A DNA stretch of 64,000 bases from JACNKJ01 sp964344565 (GCA_964344565.1 CAYFNT010000018.1:1-64000); one strand, 5' to 3'; shown: positions 34,838 to 43,240, counted from the stretch's first letter. A program made the numbers and translations. Notes: generated by a model from the sequence alone, not told the origin.

Positions 34838-35611
34838 CTACCAGTCCTTCTCCACGTCTTTCTTCTCCTCGATCTCCTGCCGGGCGCGCATCTCCTGGAA
34901 TTCCCGCTCCTCTTCCATCATGGCGTCCAGTAGACGCTGCGCGTCCTCCTCGCTCATGGGCTGCTCATCCTGTTCGCCCGGCTGAGGCTGTGGCTCTTCC
35001 TGCTGCTGATCCTGGGGTTGCTGCTGTTCCCCCTGATCCTGCTCTTGCTGCTGTTGGTCATGGTTATCCTGCTGTTCCTGATACTGCCCGTCCTGCTGTT
35101 GTTCCTGCTGGTCCTGGTTCTCGTCGGAGTTCTGGTCCTGGTTCTGTTGTTGTTCTTGTTGTTGTTCGGATTCTTGCAGCATCCGCTGCAAGAATTCGAT
35201 GTTGTGTTTTATATCCATGTCCTCGGGGCTGAGCATGAGGGCTCGCGTGTACTGCTCGAGGGCCGGCTCGAGCTGTCCGCCCAGGGCCAGGGTGTTGGCG
35301 AGGTCGTAGTATACCCTGGCCTGCTCCTGGCGTCCCTCGGCGAATCGCAGGGCCTGGCCGTAGGAGGCCAGGGCCTCCTCGCCCAGTCCGGCGCGGGCCA
35401 GAGCGCCGGCGAGATTGCGCTGTAGGATGCCGTTCTCGGGCCGCTTGAGGGCCTCGCCGCGGTAGAGTCCGGCGGCCTCCTCGAACTGACCCTCGGCCAC
35501 CTTCTTGTTGCCCTCGGCGTTGGCCCGGGCGGTGGACAGGGGTACGCGCTCCTCGGCGAAGGCGCCGCCGGCCGCGAGCAGGGCGAGGATGGCTAGAATC
35601 TTCCGGTCCAT
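34838..35611 (-). CDS. BatC-like TPR protein with Gln/Glu-rich tail
   Basis: 257 aa. Signal peptide (residues 1-19), TPR repeats over ~25-145 (ANAEGNKKVAEGQFEEAAGLY, ARVYYDLANTLALGGQLEPA), then about 80 residues of low-complexity Gln/Glu/Asp sequence, and a charged tail ending in KKDVEKDW. BatC proteins have this TPR-plus-tail layout and are periplasmic partners of BatA/B/D. The ATG at 35609-35611 has GGAGG upstream and lies within the last codons of batB (19-base overlap). The Leu-rich frame on the opposite strand is a by-product of the CAG/GAG repeats. Confidence 0.85.
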   Translation of the reverse strand: MDRKILAILALLAAGGAFAEERVPLSTARANAEGNKKVAEGQFEEAAGLYRGEALKRPENGILQRNLAGALARAGLGEEALASYGQALRFAEGRQEQARVYYDLANTLALGGQLEPALEQYTRALMLSPEDMDIKHNIEFLQRMLQESEQQQEQQQNQDQNSDENQDQQEQQQDGQYQEQQDNHDQQQQEQDQGEQQQPQDQQQEEPQPQPGEQDEQPMSEEDAQRLLDAMMEEEREFQEMRARQEIEEKKDVEKDW

Positions 35612-36624
35612 GCCGCCTCCTTTCCGCGCCGCTCGGGCAGGGCCGCCTCGAAGATGAGGGCCGCCAGGGCCAGGGCCACGAACCACTGGAACCGTTCGAT
35701 GGGCTTACGCGCCTCGCGGCCGGAGAGTTCGCGGGTCTCCATGTTCGAGATGGTTTCCTTCAGGTGATCCAGATCGAGGGTGGCGCCGCTGCTCTCGTAG
35801 TAGGCGCCGCCGGTGAGGGCCGCCACCTGCTGCAGGGTCTGGCGGTCGAGACGGCTGAACACCGGACGTCCCTCGCGATCGCGCAGGTTCTCCTTGAGTG
35901 TGCCGGTGACCTCGTCGCGCAGGGGCACCGTGTGTCCCTCGGGCGTGCCGACTCCGATGGTGAAGATCACCACGCCCTCCTCGGCCGCTTCCTTCGCCGC
36001 GTCGATGGCATTGCCCTCGTGGCTCTCGCCGTCGGTGACCATGACCAGCACCTTGAATCGGCGCTCCTCGCTGCGGAAGGCCGCCAGGGAACGGCGGATG
36101 GCCTTCTCCAGATTGGTGCCCGGCACCGGGATGCTGTTCACGCTGATGCCGTCCAGGAAGAGCGTGGCGGCCGAGGCGTCGAGGGTCAGCGGCATGTTGG
36201 CGAAGCTTTCGCCGGCGAAGCTCACGAGTCCCATGCGGTTGCCGCGGAGGAGTCCGAAGAGGTCCTCGATCTCGCGCTTGGCGGCGTCGAGGCGATTGGG
36301 GCGCAGGTCCTCGGCCAGCATGCTGCGGCTGGTGTCCAGGGCGATGATCACGTCGAGGCCGCGGCGCTTCACCTCGGTGAGTTCGCTGCCGATCTGCGGT
36401 CGCGGCAGGGCGAAGAGCAGGGCGGTCAGGCCCAGCAGGGCAAGGGCGGCCTTCCAGCGGAGTCGGGAGGGTTCGTATCCCTCGACCAGTCGGGCGAAGA
36501 GGGGCGCGCTCATGAGCCGCTCACGGGCGGTGCGGCCGCGTCGGGCGGCCCAGACGGCGGCGGCCACGAGCAGGGGCAGGCCCAGGTAGAGGAAGATCAG
36601 GAGGCGCGATTCGCCGAAGCTCAC
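35593..36624 (-). CDS. batB: BatB, von Willebrand A-domain membrane protein
   Basis: 343 aa. Two N-terminal membrane helices (~8-26 and ~58-75), a periplasmic or cytosol-facing VWA domain with MIDAS motif DTSRSM near residue 96 and VMVTDGESHEG, and a C-terminal helix. This is the BatA/BatB architecture; the proteins form a complex linked to aerotolerance in Bacteroides. The start is GTG (36622-36624), overlapping the batA stop as GTGA. Confidence 0.9.
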   Translation of the reverse strand: MSFGESRLLIFLYLGLPLLVAAAVWAARRGRTARERLMSAPLFARLVEGYEPSRLRWKAALALLGLTALLFALPRPQIGSELTEVKRRGLDVIIALDTSRSMLAEDLRPNRLDAAKREIEDLFGLLRGNRMGLVSFAGESFANMPLTLDASAATLFLDGISVNSIPVPGTNLEKAIRRSLAAFRSEERRFKVLVMVTDGESHEGNAIDAAKEAAEEGVVIFTIGVGTPEGHTVPLRDEVTGTLKENLRDREGRPVFSRLDRQTLQQVAALTGGAYYESSGATLDLDHLKETISNMETRELSGREARKPIERFQWFVALALAALIFEAALPERRGKEAAWTGRF

Positions 36625-37616
36625 GGCAACCTCCTCAGCAGGGTGCGCGAGAGCAGGAACTCCAGCAAGAGCACGATGGCCGCCGGTAGCAGGAAGAGGC
36701 TGCTGGCCTCGCGATAGTCAACCCGCTCGACGCTGGCGATCTCGGTCTTCTCGAGCTTGTCGATCTCTTCGTAGATGTCGGTGAGAGCCTCGGAATTTTC
36801 GGCGCGGAAGTACTGGCCCTTGGTCACCGAGGCCACCTCGCGCAGGGTTTCCTCGTCGAGGTTGGTCTGCATGTACTGGTAGCGGCGGCCGAAGAAGGGA
36901 TCGTCCACCGGGTAGGGAACCTTGCCCTGCTTGCCCATGCCGATGGTGTAGATCTTCACGCCCATGGCCGCGGCGGCGCGGGCCGCGCTGAGGGGATCGA
37001 CGCTGCCGGCGTTGTTGTCGCCGTCGGTGAGCAGCACCAGCACCCGGCTGTCGGCCTTGCTCTCGCGCAGGCGGTTGGTGCCCGTGGCGATGGCGCTGCC
37101 GATGGCCGTGCCGTCCTCGATGAGGCCCATCTCCAGGCCGCTCAGGAATTCGCGAAGCAGTTCATGGTCCAGGGTCAGGGGACACTGGGTGTAGGCCTGC
37201 CTTGCGAAGACCACCAGTCCGATGCGGTCCTGCTCGCGCTTGGCCACGAACTGCTCGGCCTGGGCCTTGGCCTCCTCCAGGCGATTGTTGGGACGGAAGT
37301 CCTCGCCGGCCATGGAGGTGGAGATGTCCAGGGCCAGGATGATGTCCACGCCCTCGCTGGTGATCTCGCGGCTGTGGGTGCCGAACTGCGGACGCGCCAG
37401 GGCGAAGACCAGCAGCAGGAGACCCGCCACCCGCAGGGCGTAGGGAATGTGCCTGAGCCGCGCCAGTCCTCGCCCCGATTGCGCCGCGTGGGAGCGGGTG
37501 TCGGAAACCCGCAGCACCAGCTGGGCGCGGTCGCGGATCCACCAGCGCCAGGCCAGCATGGCGGGCACCAGGAGCAGCAGCCATAGCAGATGGGGATGGG
37601 CGAATCGCTCGATCAT
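36621..37616 (-). CDS. batA: BatA, von Willebrand A-domain membrane protein
   Basis: 331 aa. Two N-terminal helices (LLWLLLLVPAMLAWRWW and PYALRVAGLLLLVFALA), a VWA domain with MIDAS motif DISTSM and LLTDGDNNAG, and one C-terminal helix, as in BatA. The ATG at 37614-37616 overlaps the preceding stop as ATGA. Long Pro/Arg-rich codons upstream in this frame are not part of the protein. Confidence 0.92.
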   Translation of the reverse strand: MIERFAHPHLLWLLLLVPAMLAWRWWIRDRAQLVLRVSDTRSHAAQSGRGLARLRHIPYALRVAGLLLLVFALARPQFGTHSREITSEGVDIILALDISTSMAGEDFRPNNRLEEAKAQAEQFVAKREQDRIGLVVFARQAYTQCPLTLDHELLREFLSGLEMGLIEDGTAIGSAIATGTNRLRESKADSRVLVLLTDGDNNAGSVDPLSAARAAAAMGVKIYTIGMGKQGKVPYPVDDPFFGRRYQYMQTNLDEETLREVASVTKGQYFRAENSEALTDIYEEIDKLEKTEIASVERVDYREASSLFLLPAAIVLLLEFLLSRTLLRRLP

Positions 37617-39664
37617 GCCGCGCCCTCCTCCCTCGCCGCCCGGGGGCGGGTGGCCAGGATCAGGTCGCGGGCGAAGTCCAGGGAAGCGTCGCATTCGGCG
37701 GCCGTGGCCTGGCGCTTGGCGAACTTCACGAGGTCGCCCCGGCGCATGAGTTCGAGCAATTCGCCGGCGAGCTTCGGGTCGGCCACCGCCCGCGGCATCT
37801 CGGCTTCGATCTCCTCGGTGGTCCAGTCGGTGAAGGGCAGCGCGGCCAGACGTCCCAGGTAGCGACGCATTATAATGGACAGGCGCAGGTAGAAGGCGTG
37901 GAAGGCGCCGTCGGCGGGCAGCTTCTCGCGCTCCAGTTCGCGTAGGGCGGCCAGGGCCTCCTCGTCGGCGGGCACGGGAGGAATCTCGGGGATGGGCCGC
38001 ACGCGGCCCATCCACCAGCGCAGAAGCAGCAGGAGGGCCGCGAGCAGGATCAGCCCGGGAATGCCCCAGGCAAGCAGCGGAGTGATCCAGTCGCCGCGCA
38101 GTTCGCCGGGGGCTTTCCAGTCGCGCAGGGCGGCGCTGTCGGGGGCCGCCGCCAGCACCGACATGCAGGCCAGTTCCAGGGGCGCGGTCTCCATGCGCCG
38201 CGAGCCCTTTTCGCCGGGCACGGTGTAGTGGAAGGCCTGTCCGGGAATCGTCAGGGTGTCCGGGGACAGCAGGGTGAAGGGCAGGCGGAAGCGCAGGGTG
38301 TCGCCGGCGACTTCCCGGGTGATGAAGTCGGCGAGGCCAAGGGAGTCGGGGGACTTGCCGGCAAGCTGGGCCAGCAGGGCCTCGTCCATGGTTTCGGGAT
38401 CCGTCCAGGGCACCAGCGGCGAGCCCTCGCCGAACTCCCAGCGCAGCCGGACCAGCTCATGGTCCTCGGGCAGGACCAGGGACCAGACGAGTTCATTGCG
38501 GTCGCCGATGGTCTGCAGATCCCGGGCGAGGAAGCTCTCCACGAAGAGCCGGCCGTCGTTTTCGCTCAGGCGCCGGGGCCTGCCGGCCGCCGTCAGTTCG
38601 GCGGCGCTGGGCTCGTCGAGCTTCTCGATTTCGCTCCGGGGGATGACCGGAATCTGCGGCTGCCCGCCGGGGACTGGAGACTGGGGACTGGGGACCGACT
38701 GCTGCGCCTCCACGCTTGATGCCGCCAGCATGATTCCCAGCAGCAGCACGGGCGCCACCCTTCTGAATCCACGGGCCAGCCGCTTCATGCGGCGCTTGAA
38801 GAATCGCGTGAGCGGCAGCACGTAGTCCTCGCTCACGTTCAGGGCGATCTGGTCCACCGCGTTGCGGGAGAGCAGTTTCTCCAGAGCCAGGCGGCGACCG
38901 ATGGCCTCGGCGCCGAAGGCCGTGCGGATGCCCTCGCTGCGGGTGTCGATCCAGTGGTCCTCGCCGGTCTCCGAGTCGCGCAGGTGGAGCAGGCCCACGT
39001 CGGGCAGGCGCTCTTCGAGGGGATCGTGCACGCTCAGGGCGATGAGATCGTGACGGCGGGCGGCCAGGCGCAGTGGCGTCTCGTAGCCCTCGTCCATGAA
39101 GTCGCTGACCAGGAAGACCACGGCCTTCTTCTTCTGAAGGCGCGAAACGGTCTCGAGGGCATTGCCGATGTCGGTGCCCTCGCCCTCGGGCTTGAAGTAG
39201 AGCAGCTCGCGGATGATGCGCAGCACGTGGCGCCGCCCCGAGGCCGGAGGGATGTATTTCTCCACCCGGTCGGTGAAGATGAGGCATCCCACCTTGTCCT
39301 GGTTGCGGATGGCGCTGAAGGCCAGAACGCTGGCCACCTCGGCGATGATCTCGCTCTTGAGGCGGTCGGCGCTGCCGAAGAGCCCGCTGGCGCTGGCGTC
39401 GACCACCAGCAGCACGGTGAGCTCGCGCTCCTCACGGAAGCGCTTCACGAAGGGACGTCCCATGCGCGCGGTGACGTTCCAGTCGATGCTTCGCACCTCG
39501 TCGCCGGGCATGTACTCCCGCACCTCGTCGAATTCCATGCCGGTGCCCTTGAACACCGAGTGGTATTCGCCGCCGATGAGATCCTCGACCAGGCCGCGGG
39601 TCGACAGCTCGATGCGCCGCACCTTCTTGAGAATCTCGGGAGGGATGCGTCCGTTCTCAGACAT
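37613..39664 (-). CDS. DUF58 protein fused in frame to a DUF4381-like membrane protein
   Basis: 683 aa. Residues ~1-290 are a complete DUF58 domain (ELSTRGLVEDLIGGEYHSVFKG, YMPGDEVRSIDWNVTARMG, LLVVDASASGLFG). At residue 293 a signal-like segment begins (MKRLARGFRRVAPVLLLGIML), then a periplasmic region of ~250 residues, a membrane helix (LLAWGIPGLILLAALLLLL) and a cytoplasmic DUF4381-like tail. These are normally two genes. No stop separates them, and M293 has no ribosome site, so one polypeptide is most likely; the topology (in-out-in) is self-consistent. A heptamer array encodes SVPSPQSPVPGG just after the anchor. The ATG at 39662-39664 is 5 bases past moxR. Confidence 0.8.
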   Translation of the reverse strand: MSENGRIPPEILKKVRRIELSTRGLVEDLIGGEYHSVFKGTGMEFDEVREYMPGDEVRSIDWNVTARMGRPFVKRFREERELTVLLVVDASASGLFGSADRLKSEIIAEVASVLAFSAIRNQDKVGCLIFTDRVEKYIPPASGRRHVLRIIRELLYFKPEGEGTDIGNALETVSRLQKKKAVVFLVSDFMDEGYETPLRLAARRHDLIALSVHDPLEERLPDVGLLHLRDSETGEDHWIDTRSEGIRTAFGAEAIGRRLALEKLLSRNAVDQIALNVSEDYVLPLTRFFKRRMKRLARGFRRVAPVLLLGIMLAASSVEAQQSVPSPQSPVPGGQPQIPVIPRSEIEKLDEPSAAELTAAGRPRRLSENDGRLFVESFLARDLQTIGDRNELVWSLVLPEDHELVRLRWEFGEGSPLVPWTDPETMDEALLAQLAGKSPDSLGLADFITREVAGDTLRFRLPFTLLSPDTLTIPGQAFHYTVPGEKGSRRMETAPLELACMSVLAAAPDSAALRDWKAPGELRGDWITPLLAWGIPGLILLAALLLLLRWWMGRVRPIPEIPPVPADEEALAALRELEREKLPADGAFHAFYLRLSIIMRRYLGRLAALPFTDWTTEEIEAEMPRAVADPKLAGELLELMRRGDLVKFAKRQATAAECDASLDFARDLILATRPRAAREEGAA
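38669..38696. repeat. Heptanucleotide array (GGGGACT/GGAGACT), four units inside the DUF58 fusion gene
   Basis: Units GGGGACT, GGAGACT, GGGGACT, GGGGACC lie in the coding sequence just after the internal membrane anchor. They are the same heptamers (opposite strand) as the array at 14554. Confidence 0.85.
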
Positions 39665-39669
39665 GGCGT

Positions 39670-40656
39670 CTAGGGAACCTCGACTGCGTCGAAGAGGCGC
39701 GCGATGACCGCGTCGCTGTCCATTTCCTCGGCCTCGGCCTCGTAGCTCACGATGATGCGATGGCGCAGCACGTCCAGGCCGATCTTTTTCACGTCCTCGG
39801 GGGTCACGTAGCCCCGCCCCCGCAGAAAGGCATGGGCCCTGGCCGCCTGGGCCAGGTAGAGGGTGGCCCTGGGGCTGGCGCCGTAGGTGATCAGTTCGCC
39901 CAGGCCCGCGCTCTCGGGCTCGCGGGTGGCGAAGACGAGGTCGATGATGTAGTCCTTCACCTTTTCGTCCATGTAGATGTCGTGGATGAGCCTGCGCCCC
40001 TCGGCGATCCTGTCCGGATCGGTCACCGCGGCCACCGTGGGCATGTCCAGACCGCCCATGCGGCCGAGGATCTGCTTCTCCTCGTCGCGGCTGGGGTATC
40101 CCACCTTCACCTTCAACATGAAGCGGTCCACCTGGGCCTCGGGCAGGGGATAGGTGCCCTCCTGCTCGATGGGATTCTGGGTGGCGAGCACCAGGAAGGG
40201 ATCGGGCAGGGGATGGGTCTCGCCGCCCAGGGTCACCTGGCGCTCCTGCATGGACTCCAGCAGCGCGCTCTGCACCTTGGCCGGCGCGCGGTTGATCTCG
40301 TCGGCCAGGATGAAGTTGGCGAAGATGGGTCCCTTGCGCGTGTGGAAGTCGCCGCTGCCCGGATCGAATATCTGGGTGCCCACCAGGTCGGCCGGCAGCA
40401 GGTCGGGGGTGAACTGGATGCGACGGAATTCGGCCTTCACGGCGCCGGCCAGGCTGGAGACGGCCAGGGTCTTGGCCAGACCGGGCAGCCCCTCCAGCAG
40501 TACGTGGCCGCCGCAGAGCAGTCCGATGAGGAGGCGGTCCACGAGGTAGCGCTGGCCCACGATGACCTTGCCGACCTCCTCGCTGATCTCCCGCGCGAAA
40601 CGGCTCTCGCGCTCCACCCGCTCGTTGAGCACCTCGATGTCGTAATTCGTCTCCAT
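39670..40656 (-). CDS. moxR: MoxR-type AAA+ ATPase
   Basis: 328 aa. Walker A is LLEGLPGLAKT (MoxR form), Walker B is FILADEINRAP, sensor region VLATQNPIEQEGTYPLPEAQVDRF, all diagnostic for MoxR. These ATPases act as chaperones that activate partner complexes containing VWA proteins. First gene of moxR - DUF58 fusion - batA - batB - batC - batDE. The next start codon is 5 bases beyond its stop, so one transcript is likely, driven from the gap at 40657-41044. Confidence 0.95.
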   Translation of the reverse strand: METNYDIEVLNERVERESRFAREISEEVGKVIVGQRYLVDRLLIGLLCGGHVLLEGLPGLAKTLAVSSLAGAVKAEFRRIQFTPDLLPADLVGTQIFDPGSGDFHTRKGPIFANFILADEINRAPAKVQSALLESMQERQVTLGGETHPLPDPFLVLATQNPIEQEGTYPLPEAQVDRFMLKVKVGYPSRDEEKQILGRMGGLDMPTVAAVTDPDRIAEGRRLIHDIYMDEKVKDYIIDLVFATREPESAGLGELITYGASPRATLYLAQAARAHAFLRGRGYVTPEDVKKIGLDVLRHRIIVSYEAEAEEMDSDAVIARLFDAVEVP

Positions 40657-41044
40657 GGGAAGGCTCCCTGATCCTGAAGGTTACTGTTTGTAAGGGTTTG
40701 CCCCGCTGAGGAAAGGGCGCGCATCTACGCCGGGGGCAGGGGAAAGTTCCGGCATGATATAGCACAGCGGAAAGGGCTCGGCAAGAAGTTGGGAAGAAAG
40801 GATTTGCCGAAAAGAGGGGGGCGATCGGAGGGACTTATTAGATTATAATTACAGCCCGTTAACTCTCTAACCTGGCCTTTATTGATATAGGTCGCGCAAG
40901 TCTTGAAAACTGGGCGACTTCATCCGGCGTTTACCTTAATTCTGAAGGCCCGGAATTTTCTTCAAAAAAGTCCTTGTGATGGACCTGAGGGTCCGGGCTA
41001 TGGTGGCAATCGCCGCGCAGAGTACCCTTTAGGAGGACCCTTAC
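40657..41044. other. Divergent promoter region between the Bat operon and trxA, no gene
   Basis: About 390 bases with a marked AT-rich core (40835-40890, including TTATTAGATTATAATTACAG) in an otherwise GC-rich region. A small inverted repeat GGACC-TGA-GGGTCC lies at 40980-40995 area, and AGGAGG before trxA at 41032. No coding frame is supported. It must hold the promoters for the Bat operon (leftward) and trxA (rightward), but no boxes stand out enough to assign. Confidence 0.5.
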
Positions 41045-41368
41045 TTGGACAAGCTCCAGCCCCTGAACGCCCAGAACTTCGACGAAGTCATCTCGGACTC
41101 GGAAACCCCTGTCATTGTTGACTTTTGGGCAGATTGGTGCCAGCCGTGCAAGTCCATGGAGCCCATGCTCGAGGAGATGAGCGAGCTCATGGGGGGCAAG
41201 CTCCGATTCGCCAAGGTCAACGTCGATCAGGACCGCGACCTGGCCATTCGTTTCGAGGTGAAGAGCCTGCCGACCCTGCTCGTCTTCGAGAAAGGCCGCC
41301 CCGTGGACACCATCGCCGGCGTTCCACCGCGTTACAGCTTGATCTCTCGGCTCGAAAAACACCTGTAA
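41045..41368 (+). CDS. trxA: Thioredoxin with a CQPC active site
   Basis: 107 aa, a full thioredoxin fold: VIVDFWADWC32-Q-P-C35, then KVNVDQDRDLAIRF and the cis-proline loop SLPTLLVF. The redox pair is normal, but Gly33 of the usual WCGPC is replaced by Gln, which can change redox potential and partner choice. The start is TTG with AGGAGG seven bases upstream. It is followed by a terminator and then by the selenoperoxiredoxin gene in the same direction, so it is a natural candidate reductant for that enzyme; this is inference from position. Confidence 0.93.
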   Translation: MDKLQPLNAQNFDEVISDSETPVIVDFWADWCQPCKSMEPMLEEMSELMGGKLRFAKVNVDQDRDLAIRFEVKSLPTLLVFEKGRPVDTIAGVPPRYSLISRLEKHL

Positions 41369-41387
41369 ACAAGGCCTAATCCATAAA

Positions 41388-41417
41388 AAAACCCCCTGCC
41401 TGCCGGCGGGGGGTTTT
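41388..41417 (+). terminator. Rho-independent terminator of trxA
   Basis: CCCCCTGCC and GGCGGGGG arms enclose a TGCC loop, with A-rich DNA before and TTTT after, about 20 bases past the trxA stop. Confidence 0.85.
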
Positions 41418-41511
41418 GCGTTCCGTGCAGGGGCTCACGGCGCAACCTAGGCGGACAATTCCCGCCCGAAGCGGAGTTCAGGATCGTGGGATCCCGTGAA
41501 CACTAAGGCTG

Positions 41512-41540
41512 TTGAGAAACGCGCTCCCTTGTGAAATATT
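41512..41540 (+). promoter_or_regulatory. Candidate promoter of the selenoperoxiredoxin gene
   Basis: TTGAGA (41512-41517), a 17-base spacer and AATATT (41535-41540) lie about 45 bases before the ATG. With the trxA terminator upstream, the gene probably has its own promoter. Confidence 0.4.
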
Positions 41541-41585
41541 GTCGCCAAGCAAACGATTCACCCTCACCCCAAACGGAGGCAATCC

Positions 41586-42056
41586 ATGGCACTGATCGAA
41601 GCCGGCGCGAACGCTCCGGATTTCAGCCTGGACAGCCACTTGGACGAGATCGTCAAGCTCTCGGATTTCAAGGGCTCCAAGAACGTGCTTTTCGTTTCCT
41701 ATCCCCTAGACTTCACGCCCACTTGAAGCATCGAGATCCCTGGCCTCAACGCTCTGCTCGAAGAGTTCGAGGCCATCGATACCCAGGTTCTGGGTATGAG
41801 CGTGGATTCGAAGTTCACCCACAAGGGCTGGGCGGAAAGCTTCGGCGGCATCAAGTTTCCCCTGATGGCCGATTTCCATCCCAAGGGCGATGTGTCCAAA
41901 GCCTACGGCCTGTGGCTGGATGAGGCTGGCATTTCCGACCGCGCCACCATCCTGATCGACAAGGACGGCAAGGTCCTCTGGTCCGAGTCTGTGACTCCCG
42001 CCGGCGCGCGCCAGCCCATGGAACTGCTCGCCAAGACCAAGGAACTGGTCGGCTAG
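41586..42056 (+). CDS. Selenocysteine-containing peroxiredoxin (UGA at the catalytic position)
   Basis: 156 aa when the TGA at 41724-41726 is read as selenocysteine (residue 47). Peroxiredoxins reduce peroxides through a peroxidatic Cys in a PxxxT(x)xC motif; here the text is YPLDFTPT-[TGA]-SIEIPG, so the stop falls exactly on that residue. The frame continues without interruption through typical downstream parts: QVLGMSVDSKFTHKGWAE, FPLMADFHPKG, ISDRATILIDKDGKV. There is no Cys anywhere, so it would be a 1-Sec type (AhpE/PrxU-like). The ATG follows CGGAGG. A stem-loop after the TGA has bacterial SECIS features, and a terminator follows the gene. Seen: TGA, motif, hairpin. Known: selenoperoxiredoxins of this kind exist. 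Inferred: actual Sec insertion, as SelA/SelB/SelC are not in the window. Confidence 0.88.
41724..41775 (+). promoter_or_regulatory. UGA codon with bacterial SECIS-like hairpin
   Basis: The TGA (41724-41726) is followed after 14 bases by a hairpin. The outer stem TGGCCTC (41741-41747) pairs perfectly with GAGGCCA (41769-41775). The apical stem CTCT (41752-41755) pairs with AGAG (41762-41765) around the six-base loop GCTCGA, which has G in first place. Distance from UGA to the apical loop is about 29 bases. From memory, bacterial SECIS elements have a short apical stem-loop 16-37 bases after the UGA with a G among the first loop bases, so this fits. Confidence 0.75.
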
Positions 42057-42076
42057 ACCGGCGAGCGTCCGAACGC

Positions 42077-42105
42077 AAAACCCCCGCCGGGCGGCGGGGG
42101 TTTTT
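42077..42105 (+). terminator. Rho-independent terminator of the selenoperoxiredoxin gene
   Basis: AAAACCCCCGCC pairs with GGCGGGGGTTTTT around a GGGC loop (stem 42081-42088 with 42093-42100). It starts about 20 bases after the stop at 42056 and could also act on the convergent gene. Confidence 0.9.
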
Positions 42106-42124
42106 CATGGGCGGGTGATTGCGA

Positions 42125-43069
42125 TCACGGACAGATGCACTCGTGGTTTCCGTCGTGATAGTAATGCGATCCGAAGATGGCGAAGTCTGCGATGTCCGTG
42201 ACCCCGTTGCAGTCGAAATCGCAGCATGCGTCATAGGGGCCGAAAAGGCAGGTGGCGAAGATCCCGAGGTCGGCGATGGTGATGGCCTTGTCGCCGTTGA
42301 AGTCGGGCGTGGTCCGGCCCGAGCCTGTGGTGCTCACGAGGATGTCGCCTTCCAGGGGACAGCAGAGCCAGCAGCCCTCGGGCTGGTCCCCCCCGTCGAT
42401 CACGAAGGACAGGCTGATCCGCTGCATGGTGAGGGGATTGATCATCTCCTTCCAATCGCCGTCCCAGTAGAGGGCCGTGCCCTGGAAACCTGCGACGCCC
42501 GCCACCTTCCAGCCGATGGCAAAATCGGACTGATCGAATTCGAGCTCGAGCCAGTACAGGGTTGCATACTCCTGATGGAAGGGCTCGACGATATCGACGA
42601 TGTTAATCTGATGCCAGGATTCGTGATTGTTCTCCCAGAAATTCCCGGCCACGAAATCGAACCAGCCCTGTATATGGTCTTCCATCGGCCGCACGGTGTA
42701 CTCCGAGGGGTCGAAGAAGCGTTCCCACAGGAGCTGACCAGGAACGGGGTAGCCTCCAGGCCCGTTAGGATCATTGGACCAGATTCTCACCCCGATCAGG
42801 CCCACTGGAATGACGATATTGTTGCGCCAGGATACCCAGACATGGATTTCGTCGACCGGACCAGACTCGATGCAGCCCCAATCATCGGCCAATCGCGTGT
42901 TCGCGAATGCCACATCGATTCCGAATTCGGAGGGATAGACCAGGTCATAGGGAAGCTGGGGGAAGTGCATCTTGTGCCCGTCGCCAGGATCCCAGTGGGC
43001 CAGCACGGACATGGCAGAGAGGAACAGGAAGAGGGCGAGTGCGAGCGAAACGTGTGGCGTTCTGGGCAT
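42125..43069 (-). CDS. Secreted protein with dockerin-like C-terminal repeats
   Basis: 314 aa from the ATG at 43067-43069 (GGAGG six bases upstream); nine further in-frame codons upstream lack a ribosome site. A signal peptide (LALALFLFLSAMSVLA) is followed by a domain opening HWDPGDGHKMHFPQLPYDL and containing LADDWGCIESGPVDEIHVW, a pattern found in secreted proteins of planctomycetes and FCB phyla whose role is unknown. The last ~55 residues carry two Ca-binding-type loops (DFNGDKAITIADLGIF and DFDCNGVTDIADFAIF) as in dockerins, with flanking Cys pairs. Its promoter is probably at 43241-43268. Confidence 0.82.
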   Translation of the reverse strand: MPRTPHVSLALALFLFLSAMSVLAHWDPGDGHKMHFPQLPYDLVYPSEFGIDVAFANTRLADDWGCIESGPVDEIHVWVSWRNNIVIPVGLIGVRIWSNDPNGPGGYPVPGQLLWERFFDPSEYTVRPMEDHIQGWFDFVAGNFWENNHESWHQINIVDIVEPFHQEYATLYWLELEFDQSDFAIGWKVAGVAGFQGTALYWDGDWKEMINPLTMQRISLSFVIDGGDQPEGCWLCCPLEGDILVSTTGSGRTTPDFNGDKAITIADLGIFATCLFGPYDACCDFDCNGVTDIADFAIFGSHYYHDGNHECICP

Positions 43070-43240
43070 CGGGCGCCTCCAATTGGATCGGATCACCGAA
43101 CGGCCCCTGAGGCCATCGTCGGCGATGATGAGATCAACAGGATCAGTGCGCAGCGGAAAACATGAGGTGATTCATGATTGCAGAATGGGCCGAATCCACC
43201 ACACCACTCGATCCAGACAACTCGGCGATTCCGTAAGAAA

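Noticed and set aside
35018..35425. Leu/Val-rich 135-codon frame opposite batC that looks like a membrane protein
   Set aside because: It is the complement of the Gln/Glu-coding repeats of batC, which automatically gives Leu codons.
38776..38788. Separate gene starting at the internal Met of the DUF58 fusion
   Set aside because: No ribosome site precedes it and there is no stop in between; still possible if translation re-initiates.
41586..41726. Peroxiredoxin as a pseudogene broken by a nonsense mutation
   Set aside because: The stop falls exactly on the catalytic residue, the remaining frame is intact, and a SECIS-like hairpin follows; random decay would not be expected to show this. Kept only as the alternative.
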